This document shows positions 34,995 to 43,776 of a DNA stretch of 64,000 bases, in pieces. The position numbers and the translations under genes are program-made. The stretch spans positions 62,001-126,000 of the forward strand of contig NZ_RYFF01000001.1 of the NCBI RefSeq assembly GCF_004138165.1. Reading direction: 5' to 3'. The stretch's first letter is position 1. Every line of letters begins with the position of its first letter. Origin of the DNA: Candidatus Chloroploca sp. Khr17. Its GTDB lineage: Bacteria; Chloroflexota; Chloroflexia; Chloroflexales; Chloroflexaceae. The notes below the pieces were generated by a model. It was not told where the DNA came from. It did not search any database and worked only from the letters and a program-made list of their open reading frames with translations.

Positions 34995-35037
34995 TCTGCG
35001 CTGGTTTGGCGAGCAAAGCTCGCCAAACCAGCGCAGA
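34995..35037. other. Hairpin, 20-bp stem, 3-nt loop (AAA)
   Basis: The arms 34995-35014 and 35018-35037 are exact reverse complements around AAA. It lies between divergent genes, so it cannot be a normal terminator for either and may be a leader structure of the plus-strand gene. Confidence 0.65.
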
Positions 35038-35148
35038 ATATCTACAAACCCTGTAACCTTTTTGTGCAACGCTGCATCATATCAGCAAAGAAGCGTGCAA
35101 AGCGCACCACTGGAAACAAAAAGTCTCGATTCTAGGAGGATGGTCTGT

Positions 35149-36396
35149 ATGTTGAATGTTGCACAACGTTGGTTTGGTCTGCGGCGGGAGCTTGGTGAGC
35201 GCTATTCACCCCTCTATTTTCTGGCCTCGCTGGGGAACGGAGGCATGGCGGTTGCGTTTTTCATTTATCTGAACTTCTTGGTACCGCATCCCCAGACGCC
35301 GATTGTCACCTTCGATAACATTGCGGCGTTCTTGAATGGTGCTGGTGGCGTACAGAGCTTCCTGGTCTTCTTGGGCATGGCGGGCATTCTCTTCTTTGCC
35401 TTCCGCCATCTGCGCCTGCTCTTCTGGAATTTGCGCGAGTACGCTGCCTTTCGCCGTACGCCGGCCTACGAGCGCATGTTGAACAACAACAGCGCTGTTG
35501 CAACGATGGCGCTGCCATTGACGTTGGGTATGACGGTGAACGTGCTCTTTGCGACCGGGGCCGTCTTTGTGCCAGGTCTCTGGAACATTGTCGAGTATCT
35601 CTTCCCCTTGTCATTGACCGCGCTGCTGCTGGTTGGCATCCTGGCGCTGCGGATCTTCATGAACTACTTTGGCCGGATGCTGATGGCAGGCAACTTTGAT
35701 TATGACAAAAACAACAGCTTCAGCCAATTGCAGGCGGCGATGGCCTTCACAATGGTCGCCGTTGGTCTGGCTGCGCCTGCCGCAATGAGCGACAACAAGC
35801 TCACGATTACGGTCAGCATTCTTGCTGCGATGCTCTTCCTTGGTGCCGCTGTCTTGATTGGCCTGCCCAAGATGATCCTTGGCCTGCGTGGAATGCTGCT
35901 GAACGGTCTGAACCTCGAAGCCGGTGCAAGCCTCTGGATCCCCATTCCAATCCTGACGCTGGCCGGGATCGCCCTGCTGCGCATCAGCCACGGTCTGCAT
36001 CACGGCTTTGGCCTGCACACCACCGAGCCTGGAATGATGTTCTTGCTGACGGGCTCGATCCTGATGTTGCAGCTGAACTTTGCGGTGGGTGGTTTCATTG
36101 TCCTGCACAAAGTTGGCTACTTCCGCACCTACCTGATGGGTGAAGGCCGCAGCCCGGCGAGCTATGCGCTGATCTGCCCCGGTGTTGCGCTCTTCGTCTT
36201 CGGGATGTTCTTCTTGCACGTTGGTCTGGTACAAAACGGCGTCGTTGACAAGTTCTCGTTTGGCTACTATGCCGTGCTTGCCCCGCTGGTTGCCGTGCAG
36301 CTTGTCACGATTGCCTCGATTTTCCAACTGGACAGCAAGCTCATTCGGCCTGAGGCCGCGGTTGCCCCGGCGGTTGATCCTGTCGCAGCGCGATAA
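35149..36396 (+). CDS. Polytopic membrane protein, possibly TsoY/TDT-like
   Basis: This 415-residue protein has about ten membrane helices, with a soluble loop at about 80-105. AGGAGG with a 9-bp spacer precedes the ATG at 35149, better than the upstream in-frame ATGs. The helix-rich pattern and the segment SPASYALICPGVALFVFG resemble TsoY-type proteins and distantly the tellurite-resistance/dicarboxylate (TDT) carriers. I recall that TsoY members can carry selenocysteine; here the residue is Cys. The family call is from memory of a short motif and needs a search. It is monocistronic, closed by a 30-bp-stem hairpin. Confidence 0.55.
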   Translation: MLNVAQRWFGLRRELGERYSPLYFLASLGNGGMAVAFFIYLNFLVPHPQTPIVTFDNIAAFLNGAGGVQSFLVFLGMAGILFFAFRHLRLLFWNLREYAAFRRTPAYERMLNNNSAVATMALPLTLGMTVNVLFATGAVFVPGLWNIVEYLFPLSLTALLLVGILALRIFMNYFGRMLMAGNFDYDKNNSFSQLQAAMAFTMVAVGLAAPAAMSDNKLTITVSILAAMLFLGAAVLIGLPKMILGLRGMLLNGLNLEAGASLWIPIPILTLAGIALLRISHGLHHGFGLHTTEPGMMFLLTGSILMLQLNFAVGGFIVLHKVGYFRTYLMGEGRSPASYALICPGVALFVFGMFFLHVGLVQNGVVDKFSFGYYAVLAPLVAVQLVTIASIFQLDSKLIRPEAAVAPAVDPVAAR

Positions 36397-36410
36397 TCGG
36401 TGAAGTACAC

Positions 36411-36473
36411 TGGTGCTTCGTGACAGACAAGCAGGCCAGCTATGCTGGCCTGCTTGTCTGTCACGAAGCACCA
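36411..36473. terminator. Hairpin, 30-bp perfect stem, 3-nt loop (TAT)
   Basis: The arms 36411-36440 and 36444-36473 are exact reverse complements; the tip reads CCAGC-TAT-GCTGG. It lies 14 bp after the membrane protein gene and 80 bp before carA. There is no T run. Confidence 0.7.
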
Positions 36474-36552
36474 TGACGCTTTGGTCATGTTACAATAGCG
36501 AGAATGCTGGTCGTTGTTGGCTCGACCGCGCTAGGTTGCGATCACAACACCT

Positions 36553-37674
36553 ATGGACGCTGTGCTAGTGCTTGAGGATGGACGGGTGTTTCCGGGGCGT
36601 TCGTTTGGGGCGACCGGTGAACGCATTGGTGAGGTTGTTTTTCATACGGGGATGACTGGCTATCAGGAGATCCTGACTGATCCGTCGTATAGCGGGCAGT
36701 TGGTGACGATGACGGCCCCCCATATTGGCAATACTGGGGTGAATGATTTTGATCCCGAGTCGTTGAAGCCTCAGGTGGCTGGTTTCATTGTCCGCGCCTA
36801 TAGTGAGGATTATAGTTCGTGGCGCGCCCGCGGCAGCCTGGCGCAGTTGCTGCGTGACCACCAGATTGTGGCGATTGCCGAGATTGATACACGCGCTCTG
36901 ACCCGCCATATCCGTACGGCAGGGGCTATGCGCGGTATTCTTTCAACCACTGGTGAGGCGGTAGCTTCTTTGCTTGCCAAGACCCGCCAGGCCCCCTCGA
37001 TGGAAGGCCTCGATCTGACCAGGGTGGTGACTTGTGATGAGGCTTATCCTTGGAGCGAAGGGTCGGCTCCGTTTGGGCCAGATTATGGCACGACGCTGCT
37101 GCCGCCCTTGACTCGCCATGTGGTCGCGTATGATTTCGGGCTCAAGCGCACCATTTTGCGCCGCCTGGCCGATCACGGCTGTCGGGTCACGGTTGTTCCG
37201 GCGCAGACTCCGGCCAGCGAGGTGCTGGCGATGCAGCCTGATGGGGTCTTCTATTCCAATGGGCCGGGTGATCCGGCGGCGGCGGCCTATGCGGTCGAGA
37301 CGCTACGTGGGTTGCTCGGCAAGGTGCCCGTCTTTGGCATTTGCCTGGGGCATCAGTTGATGGGCCTGGCGCTCGGCGGGCGCACCTACAAGCTTCCGTT
37401 TGGGCATCACGGGGCCAATCATCCTGTACGCTATCTGCCCACCGGGCGGGTCGAGATTACGTCGCAAAACCACGGTTTTGCCGTTGATCCCGATAGCCTG
37501 CCAGCCGAGGTGGAGATTACCCACATCAATCTGAATGATCAGACGGTCGAAGGGTTGCGCCATCCTGGTCTGCGCTGTTTCAGTGTGCAGTACCATCCCG
37601 AAGCCGGGCCTGGCCCGCACGATGCAACCTACCTCTTCCGTGACTTTGTCAGTATGATGGAGGGCAAAGGTTGA
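36553..37674 (+). CDS. carA: Carbamoyl-phosphate synthase, small (glutaminase) subunit
   Basis: This 373-residue protein has the carA-type N-terminal domain ([22 protein letters not shown]) and a class I glutamine amidotransferase domain with the nucleophile Cys264 (GICLGHQ) and the catalytic His/Glu in [12 protein letters not shown] near 347-358. It frees ammonia from glutamine for carbamoyl phosphate in pyrimidine and arginine synthesis. The large subunit is not adjacent, since the next gene encodes a DNA methyltransferase that overlaps the stop by 4 bp (TTGA). TACAAT at 36491-36496 may be a -10 element. Confidence 0.95.
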   Translation: MDAVLVLEDGRVFPGRSFGATGERIGEVVFHTGMTGYQEILTDPSYSGQLVTMTAPHIGNTGVNDFDPESLKPQVAGFIVRAYSEDYSSWRARGSLAQLLRDHQIVAIAEIDTRALTRHIRTAGAMRGILSTTGEAVASLLAKTRQAPSMEGLDLTRVVTCDEAYPWSEGSAPFGPDYGTTLLPPLTRHVVAYDFGLKRTILRRLADHGCRVTVVPAQTPASEVLAMQPDGVFYSNGPGDPAAAAYAVETLRGLLGKVPVFGICLGHQLMGLALGGRTYKLPFGHHGANHPVRYLPTGRVEITSQNHGFAVDPDSLPAEVEITHINLNDQTVEGLRHPGLRCFSVQYHPEAGPGPHDATYLFRDFVSMMEGKG

Positions 37675-38516
37675 CTGAGGCGCCAGAGGGCGACGTCGAT
37701 CCGCGGAACCGCCTGAATGAGTTGACAGGGCGCGAGTGGGTCTATGCGTTGCGTTCGGTGATCAGTACGGCGTATCCAACCAGTGGCCCCGAGAGCTATG
37801 CCCACGATCTGCGGCGGAAGCACCCGTCGCCCAAGCCACCGCAGTTGCTGGCTGAATTGGTGCGTTTTTTTACGCGGCGTGATGGGCGGGTGCTTGATCC
37901 CTTTGCCGGGGTGGGGGGCACCTTGCTCGCCTGTTCCCTCGAAGGACGCCATGCGGTAGGAGTTGACCTGGAACCACAATATGGCGCGATCTACCAGGCG
38001 GTTTGTGAACGCCTCGGTCTTGCCCCACAACCCTACCTGATTGGGGATGCCCGGCACCTGACGAGCATCCCCGAGGTGCAGGCAAAACCATTTGACCTGA
38101 TCCTGACTGATCCGCCGTACGCCGCGATGCAGGCCCGTGCGAAGACCGGTGAGCGCAAAAAACGGGGACAAGGGGCCGCAACACCTTTTACCCATTCTCC
38201 CGATGATCTGGGCAACCTCGCGTACAACGACTTCCTCGACGCCTTGCACGCCATCGTGGCTGAGGCCCTCACCCTGCTCAAACCCCGTGGGCACCTTGTC
38301 CTCTTTACCAAAGATCTCCAACCAACCGCCGAACACCATAATATGCTGCATGCCGACATCGTTGCCAGGCTGCGCCACCTCCCAGCGCTCGAATACCGTG
38401 GTTACCGCATCTGGCACGACCAGAGTATGAACCTCTACCCGTTTGGGTATCCCTTTGCGTTTGTTGCCAACCAGCAGCATCAGTTTATCTTGATCTTTCG
38501 TTATCTCCCAGCATAG
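37671..38516 (+). CDS. DNA (or RNA) N-methyltransferase, orphan
   Basis: This 281-residue protein starts at a TTG that overlaps the carA stop. It has [12 protein letters not shown] (76-87, cofactor motif I) and LTDPPY (145-150, motif IV), which mark amino-methyltransferases acting on N6-adenine, N4-cytosine or guanine N2. The sequence [13 protein letters not shown] before motif I is typical of DNA N4/N6 methylases, so I lean to DNA. No restriction gene lies near, so it would be an orphan methylase. Co-expression with carA is implied by the overlap, an odd pairing. A tRNA-guanine methylase is the main alternative. Confidence 0.75.
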   Translation: MTEAPEGDVDPRNRLNELTGREWVYALRSVISTAYPTSGPESYAHDLRRKHPSPKPPQLLAELVRFFTRRDGRVLDPFAGVGGTLLACSLEGRHAVGVDLEPQYGAIYQAVCERLGLAPQPYLIGDARHLTSIPEVQAKPFDLILTDPPYAAMQARAKTGERKKRGQGAATPFTHSPDDLGNLAYNDFLDALHAIVAEALTLLKPRGHLVLFTKDLQPTAEHHNMLHADIVARLRHLPALEYRGYRIWHDQSMNLYPFGYPFAFVANQQHQFILIFRYLPA

Positions 38517-38540
38517 GGGCAACGCACCCGCCTCAAAGAG

Positions 38541-38592
38541 TTTGACGCAAAGGCGCAGAGGCGCAAAGGTTTGATGTTGCGCTCTGCGTCAA
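38541..38592. repeat. TTTGACGCAAAGG element, copy with decayed right arm
   Basis: TTTGACGCAAAGG at 38541-38553 followed by CGCAGAGGCGCAAAGG; the right arm reads CTCTGCGTCAA (38582-38592) and no longer pairs fully. It lies 15 bp before a fragment of the GAGGCT element, the same order as in the other intergenic copies. Confidence 0.7.
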
Positions 38593-38607
38593 CAGGGGTC
38601 AAGCTCA

Positions 38608-38650
38608 GAGGCTGTCTGAAAAGTCGACGGGTTGCTCCGGAGTGCTGGCT
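38608..38650. repeat. Left fragment of the GAGGCT...AGCCTC element
   Basis: GAGGCTGTCTGAAAAG and the following CGACGG, GGAGTG and GGCT blocks match 15017-15057, but the palindromic core has been lost after GGCT. Confidence 0.65.
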
Positions 38651-38692
38651 CATGGTCTTTCAGCAAATAATCCGGTATGCGCGGCACGGGCG

Positions 38693-38750
38693 AAACCTCA
38701 CAGGTCTTGATGATGGCGTCCCAATGCGGACGCGCAGACCTGTGAGGTCT
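38693..38750. repeat. 58-bp inverted-repeat element, copy 2
   Basis: The 15-bp ends (one base changed in the left arm) and the 28-bp centre with GGCGTCCCAATGCG match the copy at 7483-7540, with identical length. Confidence 0.8.
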
Positions 38751-38802
38751 GGCCTTGTCTCGCTTTGCTTTGCCTTGCTGATCAAGGATCACCGTAAGGA
38801 AG

Positions 38803-38817
38803 AGACCTCACAAGTCT
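38803..38817. repeat. Single arm of the 58-bp element
   Basis: AGACCTCACAAGTCT differs by one base from the 15-bp end of the element. The rest of the element is missing. The 38517-38923 region is otherwise gene-free and made up mainly of repeat remnants. Confidence 0.55.
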
Positions 38818-38846
38818 GGTCGAGCGGATTCATTTCTGGAAGACCA

Positions 38847-38875
38847 TTAAGGCGCGCGAGGGACGGTGCTACAAT
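38847..38875 (+). promoter_or_regulatory. Candidate promoter of the large membrane protein gene
   Basis: TTAAGG, 17 bp and TACAAT (38870-38875) precede the ATG at 38924 by about 45 nt. The -35 match is weak. Confidence 0.35.
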
Positions 38876-38923
38876 AAGGCGTTGGGTTCATGGCATGTTT
38901 GATGGGCTGATGAAAGGTTTGTG

Positions 38924-41900
38924 ATGCTGATATTGCAAGCGCTGCTTTTTAGTGTCGTGCAATGCTGCCTTCTGATCTTTTGCGGTCTTGGTCTGGCAAT
39001 GCTGATATTGCCAGCAGCGTTGCGTAACCATGAAATGACCCTAGCGCCTGCGTTTGGGTTGGCGTTTCTGGCGATCATTGGGTTCTATGGAACCATCACT
39101 GGTTTTACGTTGCGCATGATCCTGCCGGTTGCGCTACTGGTTAGTGGCGGTTTACTGGTTAGCGCCATGATAACCCGGAGGCACAAACGCCTTCCAGGGA
39201 TCTTGTCAGTAGGTGAGTTACTGCCCTTGCTTGGGCTCAGCATGATGTGTTGGCTGCTTTGTGTTGCGCCTGCATTGGCTTTTGGCCGTCTGATGTCGTT
39301 TGGTTATGGGCTCGATGTTGAATTTTATATGTCGCTGGCGGCTTATCTCAAAGAGTATAGCTATCCGACGCTAGAAACAGCCCCGGCTGGCCCGCTCCGT
39401 TCATTGCTGCTGAATCAGCCCATTCATCTGATCGCCTTTGGCGCAACCTATGCCCAGGGCATGGCCGATCTTCCCGGGGGATGGGAGAGTTGGGATAGCT
39501 GGGTACCGTTCCAGGCTACTCTGCGGAGCGTTGGGTTGCTGGCGCTCTATGCGCTGTTACGAGGGGCCCTCGGTGTGCAGCGAGCAGGTGCGTTGCTGGG
39601 GGTAGCCTTGACTGCCCTGAGTAGTCTGTTGCTCTGGCTTACGTATAACAACTTTAGCGCGAGTCTCGCTGCGCTGGCTGTATTGCCAGCAGCGCTTGCC
39701 GTTACGGTGTTGGCCCTGCAAGAGGGTGGCAAGCGAACAATCCTTGGGGCTGGTTTGTTGATGGGCGGGCTCACCTGTCTCTACTGGCCGATCCTGACGG
39801 CTTTTGGTGCGCTGGGGCTAGGGCTGGGGCTTGCAGCGCTTATTGCCCGTCGCGATGCGCCTGGAACAATCGTGATGCGCGGCGTTGCATTGCTGACGCT
39901 TGGCGGGATCATTGGGCTTGTGCCAAATCTGCGTGCGCCCGAGGCTTTCCCGGGGATGTTTGAGGCGGAAGCCCCGTTTATGGGGATCGACTTTGTTGTG
40001 CCACCACCGATCCTGGCTGGCTGGCTGCGTTTTACCCATCCCGAGCCAATTGATCCGACGGGTATCGAAGTGTGGCTAGGCTGGCTGGCCTTGGCCGCAG
40101 GCGCCCTGCTGCTTGGGCATGGCGTCTGGCGTGGTACAACGCAACGTGGGGCAACGCTCGGGCTCGCCCTATGCGCAATGATCTATCTGCTAGGGTTACG
40201 TTTTGTGGTCGCCTATCCGTATGGCTACTTTCGTGGGGCCAGCTATATGGCCCCACTGCTGCTTGGATTGGCCGGTGCCGGCCTTGGCGCAACTGGGGCC
40301 GCAGTCGGTCAGCGCCGGATCCTCCAGGTAGTCGGTGCGCTGTTGGCGCTGGTTGTGCTTGTGGCAAGCAGCACGGCTAGCCTGGGGACAACACGAACGT
40401 ATGCGAGTGGGCCACGTGGCTATAGCCTTGCAACTGATGAACTGCGCCATCTTGCGACCGATCTCGTGCAACCTGGCCCGGTCTTCTTCTCACCCGCCGC
40501 AGCGACCGCACTTTGTGGCACGACGCAGGGGGCCTGGGCCTACTGGTTGCGTGAACGCCCGCTGGAGGGATTCGTGCGGGGGACTTTTGCCTCAAGTGAT
40601 CATCCACGCAGCGCGGCCATGCCCGCCTATGCTGTCCTGCTACATGAAGAAAACCCGCTCGACCACGGCTTTGCCAATCAGGCCCTCTGGCGCGATGAGT
40701 TGGTCACAGTCTATCCTGCCCCCACTGAACGCATTGCCTGGCTAAGCGGCCTGAAACCCTCTCACGTCGCACCGGCGTGCCCTGCAACCGTAACGAATCG
40801 CTTCCGTGCGAGCCACGGGCTGGGCGAGTACATAGCAGCAACACCTGAACAGCCCCTAGAGATCTATGCAACTGCTACTCGTTTGAGCCTTGCCCCGGTC
40901 TCTGATCGCACACCAGCCGAAAACAACCTCGAACTGGCGCTTGTCTCACTGATCAACCAGACCATCGATCTCACGATAGGCAACGAAACGCAGCGTCTCA
41001 ACCTCACGCCCGGGCTGACCATCTATCAGACCGGCACCATCTCAATGCCAGTGCGCCTTGCCTTGCAGCCAACTGATGAACCTGTGCAGATGCACTGGGC
41101 CGCCCTCGAAAAGAGCACGCTCCAAGCCTCTAGCCTCGAACCGGCCCGCAACCGGCTCATCCTTGATGTCACGACCAGCACAAGCCCGCTTGAGACCGCA
41201 GTAGAGTTGGAGTTGCGCATACGTAATCAGAGCACGCAACAGTTGCGGCTTGCCATCGAGATCTATGAAGAGCTCACAGGCTACCGTGGAACCCCAAGTC
41301 ATTATGCCGGTACAACAATCACCTTGCCCGCTGATGGCGACTACCACCTCCACCTTGATCTCCAGACCCCGACGGCGGATCTCGATGGCACAGATATCGG
41401 CCTACAAGCCATTGATCTGCGCGACGGGCAATACTTCGCAAGCCTCTGGATTTACCAGGGCGAACAGATACGCCGGTTCATTCCACTCGTCGCCTTTGCG
41501 CGGCGCAATGGTCTGGTCGAAGCCATCGAACCACTGAGCGCCACTACGGTAGCGGTAACGATTGACCCACCCGCGCAGGCGCTTGAAGCCACCTTTGGTG
41601 CGCTTGCCTCGCTGGAAGGCTACGAACTGAGTGAAGAACGGCTGCGTAGTGGCGACAACCTGCGGCTCAGCTTGCTCTGGCGGGCCGAGGCACCGGCCAC
41701 GCAACCCTACCTCGTCTTTGTGCAACTGCTTGATGCCAACGAGCAAAAAATCGCCCAATGGGACGGGTTAGCAGGTGGCGACTGGCGGCCCATCAGCGTA
41801 TGGCAACCGGGCGAACGACTCTGGCAAGACATACCCCTGACAATCGCACCGGATGCGCCACCGGGTCGTTATCGTGTTGTCATCGGATTGTATGATCCGG

Positions 41901-41992
41901 GAACGGGTGAACGGCTTGCGCTTGGCAACAACGGCGACATGTTAACCCTGACTGAGGTAGAGGTGATCGACGCATCTGCTCTGCCACACTGA
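38924..41992 (+). CDS. Large GT-C-like membrane protein with a C-terminal beta domain
   Basis: This 1022-residue protein has about 13 membrane helices in the first 500 residues, with an early external loop holding acidic residues (around 125-150), as in GT-C glycosyltransferases that use lipid-linked sugars. The soluble C-terminal half is exported and ends with a jelly-roll-like domain (about 870-1010, with LSLLWRAEAP and PPGRYRVVIGLYDP), which I recall at the end of many Chloroflexota membrane glycosyltransferases. It probably works in surface glycan or glycolipid assembly. AAAGG precedes ATG 38924; GTG 38921 is possible. No neighbour indicates the substrate. Confidence 0.6.
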   Translation: MLILQALLFSVVQCCLLIFCGLGLAMLILPAALRNHEMTLAPAFGLAFLAIIGFYGTITGFTLRMILPVALLVSGGLLVSAMITRRHKRLPGILSVGELLPLLGLSMMCWLLCVAPALAFGRLMSFGYGLDVEFYMSLAAYLKEYSYPTLETAPAGPLRSLLLNQPIHLIAFGATYAQGMADLPGGWESWDSWVPFQATLRSVGLLALYALLRGALGVQRAGALLGVALTALSSLLLWLTYNNFSASLAALAVLPAALAVTVLALQEGGKRTILGAGLLMGGLTCLYWPILTAFGALGLGLGLAALIARRDAPGTIVMRGVALLTLGGIIGLVPNLRAPEAFPGMFEAEAPFMGIDFVVPPPILAGWLRFTHPEPIDPTGIEVWLGWLALAAGALLLGHGVWRGTTQRGATLGLALCAMIYLLGLRFVVAYPYGYFRGASYMAPLLLGLAGAGLGATGAAVGQRRILQVVGALLALVVLVASSTASLGTTRTYASGPRGYSLATDELRHLATDLVQPGPVFFSPAAATALCGTTQGAWAYWLRERPLEGFVRGTFASSDHPRSAAMPAYAVLLHEENPLDHGFANQALWRDELVTVYPAPTERIAWLSGLKPSHVAPACPATVTNRFRASHGLGEYIAATPEQPLEIYATATRLSLAPVSDRTPAENNLELALVSLINQTIDLTIGNETQRLNLTPGLTIYQTGTISMPVRLALQPTDEPVQMHWAALEKSTLQASSLEPARNRLILDVTTSTSPLETAVELELRIRNQSTQQLRLAIEIYEELTGYRGTPSHYAGTTITLPADGDYHLHLDLQTPTADLDGTDIGLQAIDLRDGQYFASLWIYQGEQIRRFIPLVAFARRNGLVEAIEPLSATTVAVTIDPPAQALEATFGALASLEGYELSEERLRSGDNLRLSLLWRAEAPATQPYLVFVQLLDANEQKIAQWDGLAGGDWRPISVWQPGERLWQDIPLTIAPDAPPGRYRVVIGLYDPGTGERLALGNNGDMLTLTEVEVIDASALPH

Positions 41993-42104
41993 TACGTTCA
42001 TGCTCTATTGCCAGAATTGTCAAGATGATGTATAGTATATGCACAGGTACTGCACAGGTACGTTATCGTGAAAAATAGTGAATAGAGAGAAAGAATAAAC
42101 ACCC

Positions 42105-42608
42105 ATGCAAATTTACGATTTTGAAGCACCGTTGCTTGACAACACCCCACAATCTCTTGCCGCGTATCGTGGCAAAGTGGTCTTGGTTGTCAATGTCGCC
42201 AGCAAATGTGGTTTTGCGCCGCAATACGCTGGGCTCGAGGCGTTGTACGAGCGATATAAAGACGATGGCCTGGTCATCCTTGGATTTCCGTGCAACCAGT
42301 TTGGCTTTCAAGAGCCAGGGAACGCCGAAGACATCCAGCAGTTTTGTTCGATGACCTACGGCGTCAACTTTCCGATTTTTGCCAAAGTTGACGTAAATGG
42401 CCCGACGGCCCATCCGCTCTACGACTATCTCAAGCGTGCCCAACCTGGCTTTCTTGGGAGCGAGGCAATCAAATGGAACTTCACCAAATTCCTGATTGAC
42501 CGTAACGGAACGGTTCGGCGGCGCTATGCCCCGACCGACACCCCCGAAGCGATTGAGCGCGATCTTATTGCTCTGCTGAAAACCCCAATGCCTGAAGCCA
42601 TGGTATAG
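42105..42608 (+). CDS. Glutathione peroxidase family protein (Cys type)
   Basis: This 167-residue thioredoxin-fold protein has the peroxidatic Cys35 in VASKCGF where animal enzymes carry selenocysteine, the FPCNQFG segment and the WNFTKFL block with the catalytic Trp/Asn. Such bacterial Cys forms usually use thioredoxin and reduce hydroperoxides. A plus-strand hairpin follows its stop. There is no signal peptide, so it is cytoplasmic. Upstream TATAGT/TATATG-like sequence near 42035-42042 may be a -10, but spacing to a -35 is poor. Confidence 0.93.
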   Translation: MQIYDFEAPLLDNTPQSLAAYRGKVVLVVNVASKCGFAPQYAGLEALYERYKDDGLVILGFPCNQFGFQEPGNAEDIQQFCSMTYGVNFPIFAKVDVNGPTAHPLYDYLKRAQPGFLGSEAIKWNFTKFLIDRNGTVRRRYAPTDTPEAIERDLIALLKTPMPEAMV

Positions 42609-42618
42609 ACGTTCACCA

Positions 42619-42675
42619 TTGGTGCCGCACACACAAAAGACCAGCAATGCTGGTCTTTTGTGTGTGCGGCACCAA
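42619..42675. terminator. Hairpin, 27-bp perfect stem, 3-nt loop (AAT)
   Basis: The arms 42619-42645 and 42649-42675 pair perfectly with tip CCAGC-AAT-GCTGG. On the plus strand an A run follows; on the minus strand this is a T run before the stem. It separates the convergent peroxidase gene and the small gene at 42681. Confidence 0.7.
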
Positions 42676-42680
42676 AAAAC

Positions 42681-42947
42681 TCACCCCTTAACGCGCCGCA
42701 TGATCTCATCAACATCAAGGCCAGCCTGTTTCGCAAGACGGATCTGTTCAAGCAGACGTGCTTCAGCTTCAGCTTTGCGCGTCTCGGCATCAGTGAGCCG
42801 GCGTCGGTCGTCGTCAGCTATCAGCAAGCGATCCTCGCGGGCCTGATCTTCAGTCCACTTCCACACTTGCTCAAAAAAGAGACCAGTTTCACGAAAGAGT
42901 AGCGTAAAGATCCCGGTATTATTCTCACCGACGGGACGATTGGTCAT
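42681..42947 (-). CDS. Small charged protein of unknown function
   Basis: This 88-residue protein is rich in Arg, Glu, Asp and Ala. Residues about 40-80 form a predicted long helix or coiled coil (DDDRRRLTDAETRKAEAEAR), with two large hydrophobics, Phe and Trp, in the first half. AAGGAG lies 4-5 bp before the ATG, which is clearly better than the upstream in-frame ATG. No family is recognised. It is divergent from the DUF1997-like gene and converges with the peroxidase gene. Confidence 0.65.
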   Translation of the reverse strand: MTNRPVGENNTGIFTLLFRETGLFFEQVWKWTEDQAREDRLLIADDDRRRLTDAETRKAEAEARLLEQIRLAKQAGLDVDEIMRRVKG

Positions 42948-43054
42948 AACACGCTCCTTGAAATCAAGCTCCGCTACTCCTATTGTATGACGTGGGAGGC
43001 AAAAAGTCAACGCAAAGAACGCGACCGGTTGTGAAACCACACCAATCTTTTGTC

Positions 43055-43083
43055 TTGCATTTGGGTAGCTGTAATGCTATAAT
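43055..43083 (+). promoter_or_regulatory. Promoter of the DUF1997-like gene
   Basis: TTGCAT (43055-43060), a 17-bp spacer and TATAAT (43078-43083) precede the ATG at 43124 by about 34 nt. Confidence 0.65.
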
Positions 43084-43123
43084 CCAGCGAGCGAAGGTTT
43101 GCATATATGAAATGGGGGCAGCA

Positions 43124-43705
43124 ATGAGGGCATTGCACCAGTTTCGCTCACCGATGGCTCAGGCGGGAGCGAGGCGCTATATTGATCTCGGTGGGCAAGC
43201 GGTTCACATCTTTCAGTTTGCTGCACCTGTCGATCTGGCGTATGAATACTTCTGCGATGTCCCAGCCGTCTTCGAACTCTTGCCCGATGCCCTCAGTTGT
43301 TATCCCTATGGGCCAGACCGCTATCGTTTGACCGTCGGGGCAACTGACGGGCATGGGCACAATATGGCGGCGGTCTTCGATCTCTACGCACACCACGAGC
43401 CTGGCAAGGCTATCCGGATCCATCCAGCCAAGGATGGTCCTCCTCTTTCTTCCGACGAGGGCCTGTTCCACGGCTCACTCTCGGCCGACGCGTTCTTTCG
43501 GCCAGGGCATGGTTGCACCCTCATTGAATATGCCGTTGAGATTGACATGTCGATCCCGGTGCCCAATGTGCTGCGCATGATGCCAACGACGCTGCTTCAG
43601 TCGATTGGCGAGCGCACAATGTCCTTCAAGATGACCCAGATGATCAATGGGTTTACCCGTGGCATTAGCAATGATTTCCATCTCTGGGCCAATGGGGTCA
43701 TCTAA
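43124..43705 (+). CDS. SRPBCC-fold protein, DUF1997-like
   Basis: This 193-residue protein has a START/polyketide-cyclase-like arrangement: a beta strand FQFAAPVDLAYEYF, a PAVFELLPD helix, and alternating strands through RYRLTVGATDGHGH, ending with a helix rich in Met and Phe (SIGERTMSFKMTQM). This pattern fits DUF1997, otherwise seen mostly in cyanobacteria and plants; such folds bind hydrophobic ligands. GGGGG precedes ATG 43124; upstream in-frame ATGs lack a site. It is closed by the longest hairpin in the window. Confidence 0.6.
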   Translation: MRALHQFRSPMAQAGARRYIDLGGQAVHIFQFAAPVDLAYEYFCDVPAVFELLPDALSCYPYGPDRYRLTVGATDGHGHNMAAVFDLYAHHEPGKAIRIHPAKDGPPLSSDEGLFHGSLSADAFFRPGHGCTLIEYAVEIDMSIPVPNVLRMMPTTLLQSIGERTMSFKMTQMINGFTRGISNDFHLWANGVI

Positions 43706-43707
43706 AA

Positions 43708-43776
43708 CGAACGCATGAGATAAAGAAGCGGCGCGAGACCCTTGGTCTCGCGCCGCTTCTTTATCTCATGCGTTCG
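43708..43776. terminator. Hairpin, 33-bp perfect stem, 3-nt loop (CTT)
   Basis: The arms 43708-43740 and 43744-43776 are exact reverse complements, the longest perfect stem in the window. It starts 2 bp after the DUF1997-like gene's stop and abuts the stop codon of the convergent FHA gene. Confidence 0.75.

Noticed and set aside
38571-38924. 117-codon plus-strand open frame
   Set aside because: It is made of the repeat elements found at 7483, 15017 and 52842, so its frame is incidental.
42105-42608. Selenocysteine glutathione peroxidase
   Set aside because: Codon 35 encodes Cys (TGT), not TGA.
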